DNA of 64,000 nucleotides from Flammeovirga yaeyamensis (GCF_018736045.1 NZ_CP076132.1:4325501-4389500), one strand, 5' to 3'. Numbered from the stretch's first letter, positions 25,552-34,903 are shown. Notes: a model not told the origin generated them from the sequence alone. A program made the numbers and translations.

Positions 25552-27117
25552 ATGAAACTATTAACTAAGGTATTTCTTTCTGGAATTATAACAACCACTT
25601 TTTTATCTTGTCAGGAAGAAAAACAACATCAATACTTCGCTAAAATTGAAGCCGACAAATACATTAGTAAAAATTTTATTGGTAATGGTATTCAGTGGGC
25701 GGCTTATCCGCATGCAGATGGACCGAACTCCGAATGGGGTGACTTAATTACACCTGCAAAATGGGATACAATTTATGAAAGATTAGATTATATGCAGCCT
25801 CAAACCATGAGGGTGTTAGACCAAGCCAATTGGAGATATTATAAAGGAAGAGATCAAAAAGGACAACCTATTTTTGATATTGATAACCCAGAAATGAAAA
25901 CTTTGTACAAGGTCTTGGATTACTGTCAGACTCGAAACGTAGATGTTGTTTTTGGTGAATGGGGAACACCTTTTCATGTGCATGACTTACATATTAAGAA
26001 TGCCAAAGAAAATCGTTTCGAAAACGCATACGATCCACAATGGATCAGTTTGATTGGGCAATATGTAGAACATCTTATTGTTGAGAAAGGATATACTTGT
26101 ATCAAATTCTATAACCATATTAACGAACCTAACGGCGATTGGGCATCCACTAATGGTGATTATGAAGAATGGAAAAAAGGGGTGATTGATCTTCAAAAAG
26201 AATTTGAGAAGAGAGGGTTGGATAAATACCTAAGTATTACTGGCCCTGGAACGGTACCTCAGTATACAAAAAAAGGGTTTGATTATACCGGAGAAGAATG
26301 GGTAACAAAAACCATTGCTGATATTGATACCATCGTAGGTGCATACGAAATTCATACTTACTTGGGAACTGATAATACAAGAAACGGTAAAGCAGCTGAA
26401 TCGATGCACATGCTCATGGATATGCCTGAAGTAAACAAAACAGGAAAACGCTTCTTTGTCGGAGAGATTGGAATTAAAGATGAATGGGACTCTAAGTACC
26501 AAGAATTAAATGTGGAAGCTGCAAAAAAAGATGGTTATGCTTCTATTTACGATTCTCAGATGGCCGTTTATACCTATCAGTATGGAGTGGATATGGCTGA
26601 TGCTGTGATACAGTTAATGAATGCCGGTGCACAAGGAATGATCGCTTGGGATCTTGATGATGCTATGCATACAAAAGATGATTTAGGTAAAGTAGACCAA
26701 CTAAAAAGATGGGGATGTTGGAACATCTTAGGAACAGAATTAATTGATCGTCCTGAAGATGAAAATATTCGCCCATGGTTCTACCCTTGGTCGTGGTTAT
26801 GTAAATATTTCCCTAAAGGAACCGACATTCATACAATGGATACTCAACTTCCTGAAGGTATCAGAATGACTGCTGGAAAAATTAATGATGATTATAGCAT
26901 TTTGATGGTAAACAATTCAGATACACTTCAAAATATAGCAGTGTCAGCTCCTATTCAAAAATCAGTTAAGCTTAAGCAGTTACAATATACCGCTGATGAT
27001 TATAAACTAAATACAGAAATGGGAAGACCTGCGCTAAATAACACAGATCTTGATCTTAGAAAAGGTGGTGTAGTTCCTCTACCAGCTCGATCGGTAACTA
27101 TTCTAAGCAGTTTATAA
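25552..27117 (+). CDS. Clan GH-A glycoside hydrolase lipoprotein, family not resolved
   Basis: 521 residues with lipobox FLSC (Cys20), so membrane anchored. A TIM-barrel follows, with the two carboxylates typical of clan GH-A: acid/base Glu192 in YNHINEPNGDW after strand 4 and nucleophile Glu305 in FFVGEIGIKDEW after strand 7. The phrase FIGNGIQWAAYPHAD near the start and the C-terminal beta-domain (about 430-521, ending RSVTILSSL) recall GH39/GH30-like layouts more than classical GH5, but I cannot place it. It begins the operon with the GH5_7 mannanase and two acetylesterases, so a role on mannan or its side chains is likely. Divergent to susC. Confidence 0.75.
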   Translation: MKLLTKVFLSGIITTTFLSCQEEKQHQYFAKIEADKYISKNFIGNGIQWAAYPHADGPNSEWGDLITPAKWDTIYERLDYMQPQTMRVLDQANWRYYKGRDQKGQPIFDIDNPEMKTLYKVLDYCQTRNVDVVFGEWGTPFHVHDLHIKNAKENRFENAYDPQWISLIGQYVEHLIVEKGYTCIKFYNHINEPNGDWASTNGDYEEWKKGVIDLQKEFEKRGLDKYLSITGPGTVPQYTKKGFDYTGEEWVTKTIADIDTIVGAYEIHTYLGTDNTRNGKAAESMHMLMDMPEVNKTGKRFFVGEIGIKDEWDSKYQELNVEAAKKDGYASIYDSQMAVYTYQYGVDMADAVIQLMNAGAQGMIAWDLDDAMHTKDDLGKVDQLKRWGCWNILGTELIDRPEDENIRPWFYPWSWLCKYFPKGTDIHTMDTQLPEGIRMTAGKINDDYSILMVNNSDTLQNIAVSAPIQKSVKLKQLQYTADDYKLNTEMGRPALNNTDLDLRKGGVVPLPARSVTILSSL

Positions 27118-27136
27118 TCTAAAAGTGAAAAAAGAC

Positions 27137-28411
27137 ATGAAGAAATTACTCACGGTTTGCATCACTTTATTATTAACGATGCAGAGCATTGCTCAAGATC
27201 AGTTTGTAAAGGTGGCCGATGGTAAATTGGTCATCAATAATCAACCTTATCATTATATCGGCACCAACTTTTGGTATGGAATGAACTTGGGTGCATTCGA
27301 TCAGCCTCGATTGATTAGAGAATTGGATCGATTGAAAAAAATTGGGGTAAAAAACCTACGCATAATGGCTTTATCTGAAGGGGATAAAGATACGCCTTGG
27401 TGTATGCAACCTGCCTTACAAACTGCTCCAGGAGAATTTAACGAAGACTTGTTGAATGGTTTGGATTTTCTTTTGGTGGAGATGCAGAAAAGAGACATGA
27501 AAGCAGTAGTATGTTTGAACAACTTCTGGCCATGGTCAGGAGGTTTCTCACAATATATTAAATGGACAAAAGGTGGGACTATTCCTTTTCCCCCACCCGC
27601 TGAGAATGGCGATTGGCATACTTACGGAAAATATGCAAGTCAGTTTTATGAGAACAAAGAAGCACAGGCACTTTACAAAAAAGCCATAGAAAAAATAATT
27701 ACTCGAAGAAACTCCATTACTAAAGCAAGTTATACCGATGACCCAACAATAATGGCTTGGCAACTGGCCAATGAACCAGAAAATATCTTAAGGGGAAATC
27801 AGTTAGTCGAGTGGATTAATACCACTGCGGCATACATCAAATCGTTGGATGATAAACACTTGGTCACGACCGGATCTGAGGGCTATACTCCTAGTGAAAA
27901 TTCAGGAACTGATTTCGAGAAAGATCACCTTTCGGAAAACATCGATTATATGACTTTCCATATTTGGGTACAAAACTGGGGATGGTACGATCCTAACAAT
28001 GTGGAGGGAACATTTGATAATGCTGTGGTAAAAGCAAAGAAGTATATTCAACAACATATAGAAATAGGGAATAAAATGAATAAGCCCATTGTGTTGGAAG
28101 AGTTTGGTATTTCTAGAGATAAAAATGATCATAGCGACCAGAGTAGTGTGAGTGTTAGAGATAAATACTACAGTATTCTTTTCGAAGAACTCGCTCAAGC
28201 TATTGAGAAAGGTGATAACACATTTGTGGGTTGTAACTTCTGGGCTTGGGGTGGTGAGGGCCGACCAAGTACACCTCATTCTATCTGGAAAACTGGTGAT
28301 GACTTAATCGGGGATCCTCCTCACGAATATCAGGGTTGGTATTCTGTTTATGAAACAGATAAATCTACTTTGAAAATAATTAAGAAATATAATAAGAAGG
28401 TGCAGAAATAA
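27137..28411 (+). CDS. GH5 subfamily 7-like endo-beta-1,4-mannanase
   Basis: The ATG at 27137 is chosen over an in-frame GTG 12 bases earlier, because it gives a standard signal peptide MKKLLTVCITLLLTMQSIAQ. 424 residues. The mature start FVKVADGKLVINNQPYHYIGTNFWYGMN is characteristic of GH5_7 mannanases, followed by the catalytic acid/base Glu213 in WQLANEPEN and nucleophile Glu322 in VLEEFGIS, with the substrate-contact Trp in CNFWAWGGEG. These enzymes cut internal beta-1,4-mannosyl linkages in mannan, glucomannan and galactomannan. It sits 19 bases after the GH-A lipoprotein gene in the same operon; there is no lipobox, so it is periplasmic or released. Confidence 0.9.
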   Translation: MKKLLTVCITLLLTMQSIAQDQFVKVADGKLVINNQPYHYIGTNFWYGMNLGAFDQPRLIRELDRLKKIGVKNLRIMALSEGDKDTPWCMQPALQTAPGEFNEDLLNGLDFLLVEMQKRDMKAVVCLNNFWPWSGGFSQYIKWTKGGTIPFPPPAENGDWHTYGKYASQFYENKEAQALYKKAIEKIITRRNSITKASYTDDPTIMAWQLANEPENILRGNQLVEWINTTAAYIKSLDDKHLVTTGSEGYTPSENSGTDFEKDHLSENIDYMTFHIWVQNWGWYDPNNVEGTFDNAVVKAKKYIQQHIEIGNKMNKPIVLEEFGISRDKNDHSDQSSVSVRDKYYSILFEELAQAIEKGDNTFVGCNFWAWGGEGRPSTPHSIWKTGDDLIGDPPHEYQGWYSVYETDKSTLKIIKKYNKKVQK

Positions 28412-28505
28412 TTTGTATTACCTATGATTGAAATCATGGTTAATTAGATATTGTAATAGACTTTAGTATTTTAGTTTTTAATTAAACTTAAACAACCAAT
28501 ACGAG

Positions 28506-29390
28506 ATGAACTTCTTCAAAACGACACTTCTCCTGATCTTATTTAGTAGCATGATTCCTGAGAAAAAACCAGTAAAAACTACAACTTCAGTTGATCCCAA
28601 TTTTCATATTTATCTGTGCATTGGGCAATCGAATATGGAAGGGTTTGCCCCTATTGAAGAAGTCGATAGAAATGTAGATCCTCGTGCTATGGTTTTTCAA
28701 ACTGTAGATTGCAATAACTTAAAGAGAAAAAAAGGAGAATGGTATACTGCTATTCCTCCATTAGCCAATTGCTATTTTACTGATCAGGTGGGACTTTCGC
28801 CATCAAATAGTTTCGTCAATACTATGGTAAATTCCCTCCCTGACAGTATTAAAGTGGGGATCATCAATGTGTCTGTGGCAGGTTGCGATATTCGACTTTT
28901 TGATAAAGATGATTATCAAAAATACTTTGATACTTATGATCCCGATACTTGGTTTAGAAATAAGATTTCTGACTATCAAAATCACCCTTATCACCACCTT
29001 GTACAATACGCGCGATTGGCACAACAGCAAGGGGTGATAAAAGGTATTCTTTTACATCAGGGAGAGACTAATAATGGTACTCCTGATAGAGAAAAATGGC
29101 CGGAATATGTTCAGAAAATATATCAAGATTTAATCACCGACCTTGCTTTAAATAAGGAGACCCCTCCCCCTCTTTTGGTGGGAGAATTAGTAGACAAAAA
29201 GCAAGGCGGGATTGAAGCCGAAATGAACGATATTATCGCTACTTTGCCTTCTAAGATAGATCATTGTTATGTGATCTCATCAGAGGATTGTTTGGCACAA
29301 AAAGACAGTGTCCACTTTAGTAGCGAAGGGGTACGACTTTTAGGACAACGATACGCAAAACAAATGCTAGAACTTCTTCCTTTACAATAA
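28506..29390 (+). CDS. SGNH-type carbohydrate acetylesterase (SASA domain)
   Basis: 294 residues with a short hydrophobic export signal (about 1-17). The SASA/DUF303 domain starts with block I IYLCIGQSNMEGF (nucleophile Ser42), then SVAGCDIRLF, the block III-like LLHQGETNNGT, and the closing Asp/His in DSVHFSSEGVRLLG. Such enzymes remove O-acetyl groups from xylan, mannan or sialic acids; with a mannanase just upstream and a second SASA enzyme 19 bases downstream, mannan deacetylation is the natural reading. There is a 94-base gap from the mannanase gene. It is shorter than, and lacks the N-terminal beta-domain of, its downstream neighbour. Confidence 0.85.
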   Translation: MNFFKTTLLLILFSSMIPEKKPVKTTTSVDPNFHIYLCIGQSNMEGFAPIEEVDRNVDPRAMVFQTVDCNNLKRKKGEWYTAIPPLANCYFTDQVGLSPSNSFVNTMVNSLPDSIKVGIINVSVAGCDIRLFDKDDYQKYFDTYDPDTWFRNKISDYQNHPYHHLVQYARLAQQQGVIKGILLHQGETNNGTPDREKWPEYVQKIYQDLITDLALNKETPPPLLVGELVDKKQGGIEAEMNDIIATLPSKIDHCYVISSEDCLAQKDSVHFSSEGVRLLGQRYAKQMLELLPLQ

Positions 29391-29409
29391 ACGATCAAAC
29401 AAATTTGAG

Positions 29410-30807
29410 ATGAAAAATTATATACTATTACTACTATCCTTTTTCTGTTTTCAAGGAGTTTATGCCTTAGAACTTCCATCCTTTTTCTCTGATGGCATGC
29501 TCTTACAGCAATCCGATTCTGTCAGCATCTTTGGATGGGAAAAAGCGAAAACTTCGGTTCGGATATCAAGTAGTTGGGGAGAAGAAGTGGAATGTAGATC
29601 GAATAAATCTGGGTTTTGGTCAGTGAAATTAAAGACGCCTAAAGGTAGTTTTGATACCCATCAATTATCCATCAAAGGAAAAGAAAGTATTACGATTAAA
29701 GACATTTTGATTGGTGAAGTCTGGTTAGCATCAGGTCAGTCGAATATGGAATGGTCAGCTTCTGCTGGGTTAATGAATGATAGTACAGAGATAAAAAATG
29801 CACATCAACCGATGGTGCGTATTTTTAAAGCTGAAAGAAACAAAGATGGAAAAGAAGGGGCCAAAGTAGAAGGAGAATGGTTGATAATGACCCCGAAGAC
29901 CATGCCTTACGTGAGTGTAGTGTCTTATTTCTTTGCGACCAAACTTAAAAATCAATTAATGGTTCCTGTAGGAGTTATCACTACCTCTTGGGGTGGTACG
30001 CCTATAGAAACATGGATTCCTAAAAAAGCTTTACAGAATGATAAGGATCTTTGGGCTTCCTCTCAAAAACTAAAACCTAATCCTTGGGGGCCTGTTGAAC
30101 AAGGTTTACTTTACAATGGTATGGTGGCTCCATTTAAAGATTACACCATCAGTGGACTGCTATGGTATCAAGGAGAAGCTAATGTGGAGTTTCCAGAATT
30201 ATATGCGGAAAAACTAAAGCTATTGGGTGAAATTTGGAGACAACAATTCAAAAAAAATCTGCCTTTGTATTATGTGCAGATTGCTCCATATCATTATGGT
30301 GATAATATTAATGCAGCAAAACTTAGAGATCAGCAAAGACGAACTATGAACATTTTGTCCAACTCTAAAATGTTGGTTATTTCTGATGTAGCCGACTTAA
30401 ATGATATTCACCCCATCAATAAAAAACCTGTTGGACACCGTTTGGCAAATATTGCTTTAAAAGATCATTATGGTATCCTCACAAAAGAAGTTTATTCCCC
30501 AGTAATCGAACGTATTTTCACGGATTATTACGGTCGTTTACACCTTGCTTTTAAAAATGCTAAGGGCTTACATTTCGCCTCCTCGGACATCAATTATTTT
30601 GAGGTGGGTAATGAGCAATCCACTGCAAAAGCTACAGATATCAGTATTGAAAATGATCAGATTATTCTTAAATCACCTATCGAAAATCCTGAGTGGGTAA
30701 GATTCGCTTTTACGAATTCGGCAACACCGGGGATTGTAAATGAAGGAGGGATTCCTGTAAGTTGTTTTGATAAAATAGTTTTTATTAAAGAGAAGAAAGT
30801 ACAGTAA
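29410..30807 (+). CDS. Sialate O-acetylesterase-like / CE20-type acetylesterase
   Basis: 465 residues with signal peptide (about 1-20). The N-terminal beta-domain ELPSFFSDGMLLQQSDSVSIFGWEKA is the usual start of the 9-O-acetylesterase family. The SGNH block follows, with Ser111 in WLASGQSNMEWS, GVITTSWGGTPIETW, and LLWYQGEANVEF, and the catalytic Asp/His segment LNDIHPINKKPVGHRLA. Relatives in hemicellulose PULs remove acetyl groups from xyloglucan or mannan rather than from sialic acid, and the locus supports that. Last gene of the plus-strand operon; a perfect 15-bp terminator follows. Having two SGNH esterases plus the CE1 enzyme suggests a heavily acetylated substrate. Confidence 0.85.
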   Translation: MKNYILLLLSFFCFQGVYALELPSFFSDGMLLQQSDSVSIFGWEKAKTSVRISSSWGEEVECRSNKSGFWSVKLKTPKGSFDTHQLSIKGKESITIKDILIGEVWLASGQSNMEWSASAGLMNDSTEIKNAHQPMVRIFKAERNKDGKEGAKVEGEWLIMTPKTMPYVSVVSYFFATKLKNQLMVPVGVITTSWGGTPIETWIPKKALQNDKDLWASSQKLKPNPWGPVEQGLLYNGMVAPFKDYTISGLLWYQGEANVEFPELYAEKLKLLGEIWRQQFKKNLPLYYVQIAPYHYGDNINAAKLRDQQRRTMNILSNSKMLVISDVADLNDIHPINKKPVGHRLANIALKDHYGILTKEVYSPVIERIFTDYYGRLHLAFKNAKGLHFASSDINYFEVGNEQSTAKATDISIENDQIILKSPIENPEWVRFAFTNSATPGIVNEGGIPVSCFDKIVFIKEKKVQ

Positions 30808-30824
30808 AACTTTAGATTTATATA

Positions 30825-30861
30825 CTATTCATCGAGGGGTTATTTTCCCCTCGATGAATAG
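30825..30861. terminator. Bidirectional intrinsic terminator
   Basis: A perfect 15-bp stem, CTATTCATCGAGGGG / CCCCTCGATGAATAG, with loop TTATTTT. It separates the converging acetylesterase and AraC genes. The flanks lack long T-runs but the stem is very stable. Confidence 0.8.
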
Positions 30862-30866
30862 ATCAT

Positions 30867-31736
30867 TTAAGATTCAACAGACTGTAAATTAGCTAATGAT
30901 TTTCTAAAGATAGAAGGGGTTACTCCTTTAAACTTTTTAAATTGTCTATTAAAATTTGACAAGTTATTAAAGCCACATTCATAACATATCTCTGCTATAT
31001 TTTTATTAGTATTGATCAAGAAAAAAGTAGATTTTCCTAGTCGAATATCATTTACAAATTTGATGAAACTTTTACCTGTTCTTTTCTTAAAGAAATGACT
31101 AAAAGCTGAGTCGCTCATATTAATTAAATGGGCGGCTTCTTGTACATCAATTGGTCGGTGATAATTCTCGAAAATAAACTCCAAGACCTTATTTATTCTT
31201 CTACTGGTTTCCTGAGGATGAACTCCAATAAAACCTTCGGAAGCTAGTGATCTTGTTTCGGTACTTATACCCAATTGATGTAATAAATTGAAGAACAATA
31301 AGACACGTTCAAAACCTGTACTTTTAACTAAATCCTTTAAGATTAACTTGATTCTGTAACGATCTGTACCCTCAAAAACTACTCCTTTACCAGAATTAGA
31401 AAATAGTCCTTTGATGCTTTCAAACTCATTCTTATTCAAGAGTGAATCTGAAAAAATACTCCGTTTAAACTGTATGGTCGTTACACAAGGCTTATCTGTT
31501 GAGCCTTCTTCTTTCATCCATTTATGTTGAATATTCGGACCTAGAAAAACAAGATCTTCTTGCTCGAAATTAGCTACAGAATTACCTACAATCCTTCTAC
31601 CATTACAACCCTCCACCAAAGTCAACTCAAAATCGTCGTGCAAGTGTATTGGATAATCAAAGTCTGCATTATGGTGATGTTGTAATACGAATAGATTTTC
31701 ATCACTTACTGGTGTTATTTCTGGAAATACCTTCAT
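30867..31736 (-). CDS. AraC-family transcriptional regulator of the polysaccharide locus
   Basis: 289 residues. The first 160 form a cupin-type sensor domain (HHHNADFDYPIHLHDDFELTLVEGCNG). The C-terminal 100 have the two AraC helix-turn-helix motifs: VQEAAHLINMSDSAFSHFFKKRTGKSF and IAEICYECGFNNLSNFNRQFKKFKGVTPSIFR. It probably binds a sugar released from the glycan and activates the surrounding operons. It follows the symporter gene by 17 bases, so it is co-expressed with the transporter that would deliver its inducer. AraC control of a Bacteroidota PUL is less common than hybrid two-component control. Candidate targets share GTATCATG (25210, 34817). Confidence 0.88.
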   Translation of the reverse strand: MKVFPEITPVSDENLFVLQHHHNADFDYPIHLHDDFELTLVEGCNGRRIVGNSVANFEQEDLVFLGPNIQHKWMKEEGSTDKPCVTTIQFKRSIFSDSLLNKNEFESIKGLFSNSGKGVVFEGTDRYRIKLILKDLVKSTGFERVLLFFNLLHQLGISTETRSLASEGFIGVHPQETSRRINKVLEFIFENYHRPIDVQEAAHLINMSDSAFSHFFKKRTGKSFIKFVNDIRLGKSTFFLINTNKNIAEICYECGFNNLSNFNRQFKKFKGVTPSIFRKSLANLQSVES

Positions 31737-31753
31737 TGTATGTAATGTTTAGT

Positions 31754-33379
31754 CTACAGGAATATGATAAAAGAAAGAATAGCTAATATAGCTAATATTA
31801 ACGCTTGAATTCTAAAATTATGGAACCATTTTACATTCTCCAACTCTTTCGTTTCCTGATGCCAAATATCAATACTCCATAAGTTTCCTTCTAGCTGTGC
31901 TGATGATGGTTTTGCTGTCGCTAATGAGGCAGCTACACAAACCATAACACTAATTGATACTAAAATTGGTACCATCAATAAGAAGTGAACATCAGCTAAG
32001 AACGTCTGATTTTTGAATAATAGTAATAAAACGGCCATCAATGCTCCGACTAGTAATGTGGCAAAAGCACCATTGGCATTTGCTCTTTTCCAAAATAAAC
32101 CTAAGAAGAAAATGGTTACAATTGGAGGAGCCAAATAAGAAGCCATTTCTTGATAGTAATCGACTAATGATCCAAACTTTTGAATATTCGGAGCCCAAAT
32201 CGCTGCGATAATCAAAATGATAACAGATATGATTTGACCCACTCTAACCAATCTTTCTTTCGATGTATTCGGGAAAGCATTAGAATAAAAGTCCATCGTT
32301 AATAATGTAGAGGCCGAGTTAATAGATGCTGATAAAGTAGAAGTAAGGGCAGAAATCATCGCTGCCATAATAATTCCCATCAAGCCTATTGGCATCAAAC
32401 TCATAATTAAACGTGGATAAATTTCATTGACATCCACAATTTCTGTTACTTCATTTCCGAACATAGAAAGTGGCACTTGCACATCGAATAAATCCATTAA
32501 ACGAGCACATAAACCTGGGAAAATAAAGATGAATAAAGTGAAGATATATAAGAACCCTACAAACAACACTCCTTTTCTACCGTCTTCGATAGATTTAGCT
32601 GAAAGTACTCTTTGTACCATCACTTGGTTATTACCCCAAAAATAGAAACCTAATACTGGAATACCCAAAATAATTCCGAGCCAAGGGGTGGTGGCATCAT
32701 CCATAGGTCTCACCAAATGTAGCCACATTCCTTCGTTGAAACGTTCCATTAAAACTTCCCAACCTCCTATCTCTGCAAAGCACAAATACGAAAGTATAAT
32801 CGAACCAATAATTAGAATAACTGCTTGTACAAGTTCTGCATTAATTGCCGATGACAAACCTCCAAAAATAGTATATGAACCAGCGATAATGGCCATTAAA
32901 TAAATAATGGTTGATAACTCTGCTTCGGGAAATATCAAACGGATAATTAAGGCTCCTGAATATAAAGCAGCTGCGGCGTCTAAGAATACATTACCAATAA
33001 TTGTAATGATCGAAAAGAAGGTTTTTGGTCGTTTATCATACCTTTTTTCTAAGAACTCAGGCATGGTATATACCCCTGATTTAATATAAAATGGTAAAAA
33101 GAAAGCAGCGAAAAAGATCATCACCAGAATGGATACCCATTGGTAATTATACACCGCTAACCCCGTTTTAAAACCTTCTGCCGATTGTCCTATTAATGTC
33201 GTAGAGGATACTGAGGCTGCAAATAACGATAAGCCTACTGCTTTCCAAGACATGTTCCTTCCTGCTAAAAAATAGGATTCAGAATCGGAATTATTGGCAT
33301 TTTTAAATGCCCAAAATAAAATGGCAAGTATATAGATCACAACAAAGACTAAATCGATGTTGCTCATTTGGAAGTCCAT
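31754..33379 (-). CDS. Sodium:solute symporter (SSS family), probable sugar importer
   Basis: 541 residues with about 13-14 membrane helices. The family segments are present: SESYFLAGRNMSWKAVGLSLFAASVSSTTLIGQSAEG near the start, GVYTMPEFLEKRYDKRPKTF, and GIIMAAMISALTSTLSASINSASTLLTMDFY in the middle. The N-terminal part resembles SGLT-type sugar carriers, so it likely imports a mono- or disaccharide such as mannose or mannobiose across the inner membrane with sodium. This would feed the cytoplasmic GH130 phosphorylase encoded just upstream. Either of two in-frame ATGs (33379 or 33367) could be the start. It is tightly coupled to the AraC gene downstream. Confidence 0.9.
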   Translation of the reverse strand: MDFQMSNIDLVFVVIYILAILFWAFKNANNSDSESYFLAGRNMSWKAVGLSLFAASVSSTTLIGQSAEGFKTGLAVYNYQWVSILVMIFFAAFFLPFYIKSGVYTMPEFLEKRYDKRPKTFFSIITIIGNVFLDAAAALYSGALIIRLIFPEAELSTIIYLMAIIAGSYTIFGGLSSAINAELVQAVILIIGSIILSYLCFAEIGGWEVLMERFNEGMWLHLVRPMDDATTPWLGIILGIPVLGFYFWGNNQVMVQRVLSAKSIEDGRKGVLFVGFLYIFTLFIFIFPGLCARLMDLFDVQVPLSMFGNEVTEIVDVNEIYPRLIMSLMPIGLMGIIMAAMISALTSTLSASINSASTLLTMDFYSNAFPNTSKERLVRVGQIISVIILIIAAIWAPNIQKFGSLVDYYQEMASYLAPPIVTIFFLGLFWKRANANGAFATLLVGALMAVLLLLFKNQTFLADVHFLLMVPILVSISVMVCVAASLATAKPSSAQLEGNLWSIDIWHQETKELENVKWFHNFRIQALILAILAILSFIIFL

Positions 33380-33545
33380 AATTGTTCTTTATTTAATTCA
33401 CCTTTTCTAAGACTATATCAAAAAATTCATCAAAAGCTCCCATATAAAGCGGATAACTATTGTGATAGTTCTCAGAAATTCATTTCAAAAATATAAACTT
33501 AACAAGTCAATTGAATAGTATTGTTCAGATACTATCAAATAAATG

Positions 33546-33573
33546 ATAAGGCCCCAAAGTATAGGGGCCTTAT
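33546..33573 (-). terminator. Terminator after the GH130 gene
   Basis: ATAAGGCCCC pairs perfectly with GGGGCCTTAT, 8-base loop, 8 bases past the GH130 stop codon. The symporter and AraC genes downstream would then depend on readthrough or on a second promoter in 33380-33540. Confidence 0.8.
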
Positions 33574-33580
33574 TACATTA

Positions 33581-34615
33581 TTAACTTAATACTAAAGGAG
33601 AAACCTTTGTATTGTCTTTGATAAACTCAACAAGTTCATCGATATTACAAGTCGCCACACCACAATATTGATCGCTACCACCATAATAGATATACAGGAT
33701 ATCGTCAACTAATACATTTCCTGTAGGAAAGACTACTCCCCATTTGTATAGACCACTTTTCTCCCACTCTTCTTCTGGCTCCATAATGAAGTCTTTTGTT
33801 CTATACAAAATCTTTGTTGGATCTTCTAAGTCTAATAAACAAGCTCCTACACGATAACAATTGTCTTTATCTACACCGTGGTAAAGCATTACCCAACCTT
33901 CTTTGGTTTTAATTGGAGGAGTGTTTCCACCCACTTTTACTTCCCACCATTCTTCGCCTTTAAGTAATAAATCCGATTCATGTTTCCAGTTCACCATATC
34001 GTCAGACGATTGGATCCAAATTGCTGGGTATTCTGTACCATACTCTGCCCCTATCCATTCTTTAGGACGGTGTAACATGTAGTACTTTCCGTTAATTTGT
34101 TCTGGGAAAATAATCACATCGCGGTCGTCTAACTCTGGTTTGGTAATACGACCTACTCTGCGGAATGTTTTTAAGTCTTTTGAAATAGCTAAGCCTGTGT
34201 TTGCTATATTTTTCCTAAGTAACTCTGGGTGAAATTCGTCCATTTCTGGAGCAACTACTGCATCATAACTGTATTTCCAATATTGACCTGGAGGAAAAGC
34301 TCTGTAGGCGTAAGTGATATAGTAAGTGTCTCCAAATTTTACAATTCTTGGATCTTCCACACAACCCGAATCTGGTCCATCCTCTGATGGAGAAAATACA
34401 GGTTGATCTTGTACTCTATTAAAGTTAAAACCGTCTTTACTTTCTGCCAATCCAAAATGGATCTTGTGATCAAAATCATCTCCGGCCGCACGATACATCA
34501 TATAGAATGTCCCATCTTCATACCAAGCACCTGGATTACAAACAACTAGGTTTTCCCATTCGTTGGTTTCATGTGGAGATAAAATTGGATTTCCCTCAAA
34601 TTTTTTAAGCTTCAT
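33581..34615 (-). CDS. GH130 beta-mannoside phosphorylase
   Basis: The ATG at 34615 gives the standard start MKLKKFEGNPILSP; the open frame extends 12 bases further only through a TTG. 344 residues, no signal peptide, so cytoplasmic. The five-bladed propeller has the GH130 motifs NPGAWYEDGTFYMMYRA, catalytic Asp88 in GCVEDPRI, and DVIIFPEQINGKYYMLHRP. GH130 enzymes split beta-mannosides with phosphate, giving mannose 1-phosphate; close relatives act on mannosyl-glucose or mannobiose. With the mannanase and the symporter this completes a path from extracellular mannan to phosphorylated mannose. First gene of the minus-strand GH130-symporter-AraC group. The -7 element at 34675 precedes it. Confidence 0.9.
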   Translation of the reverse strand: MKLKKFEGNPILSPHETNEWENLVVCNPGAWYEDGTFYMMYRAAGDDFDHKIHFGLAESKDGFNFNRVQDQPVFSPSEDGPDSGCVEDPRIVKFGDTYYITYAYRAFPPGQYWKYSYDAVVAPEMDEFHPELLRKNIANTGLAISKDLKTFRRVGRITKPELDDRDVIIFPEQINGKYYMLHRPKEWIGAEYGTEYPAIWIQSSDDMVNWKHESDLLLKGEEWWEVKVGGNTPPIKTKEGWVMLYHGVDKDNCYRVGACLLDLEDPTKILYRTKDFIMEPEEEWEKSGLYKWGVVFPTGNVLVDDILYIYYGGSDQYCGVATCNIDELVEFIKDNTKVSPLVLS

Positions 34616-34674
34616 AATTTCATACAAGTTTAGAGCTTTTACATTAAATAAAAATGATTGACAACAACATGATA

Positions 34675-34682
34675 CAAATGTA
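34675..34682 (-). promoter_or_regulatory. -7 promoter element of the GH130 gene
   Basis: The minus strand reads CCTCTACATTTG, with TACATTTG a full match to TAnnTTTG, 59 bases upstream of the ATG. The 12-base context CCTCTACATTTG is the same before the haem chelatase gene at 46564. Confidence 0.5.
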
Positions 34683-34723
34683 GAGGGGTTATCTGATGCA
34701 TTCTTATAGGATAAAACTCAATT

Positions 34724-34824
34724 ATGATACTTTTTTGAATTTATTTTAATATCAAAGAGTCTATGTACTCTAAATAGTATCTAAATTTGATATAAATTTC
34801 GACGATATTCAAAATAGTATCATG
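34724..34824. promoter_or_regulatory. Candidate regulator-binding region between GH130 and the T9SS GH5 gene
   Basis: ATGATACT at 34724-34731 and AGTATCAT at 34816-34823 form an 8-bp inverted repeat 84 bases apart, with another AGTATC at 34776-34781 between them. GTATCATG also occurs in the SusC divergent region. The arrangement could support looping by the AraC regulator. Pattern only. Confidence 0.3.
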
Positions 34825-34864
34825 TTGTGACATAAATGTAGTAGTAGATTTTTTTTGATAACTC

Positions 34865-34872
34865 TACATTTA
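34865..34872 (+). promoter_or_regulatory. Weak -7 element of the T9SS GH5-like gene
   Basis: TACATTTA matches TAnnTTTG at all but the last base, 31 bases upstream of the ATG at 34904. The 5' context CTCTACATTT resembles the other promoters of this window. Confidence 0.3.
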
Positions 34873-34903
34873 CACATCTTTAATTTTAATAATAGTATGA
34901 TAT

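Noticed and set aside
27902-28279. Minus-strand ORF of 125 codons inside the mannanase gene
   Set aside because: Antisense to the catalytic barrel of the GH5_7 enzyme, which has all its active-site motifs.
28506-30807. Sialic acid utilization
   Set aside because: The SASA domains are shared by hemicellulose acetylesterases, and no sialidase, aldolase or sialic acid transporter accompanies them.
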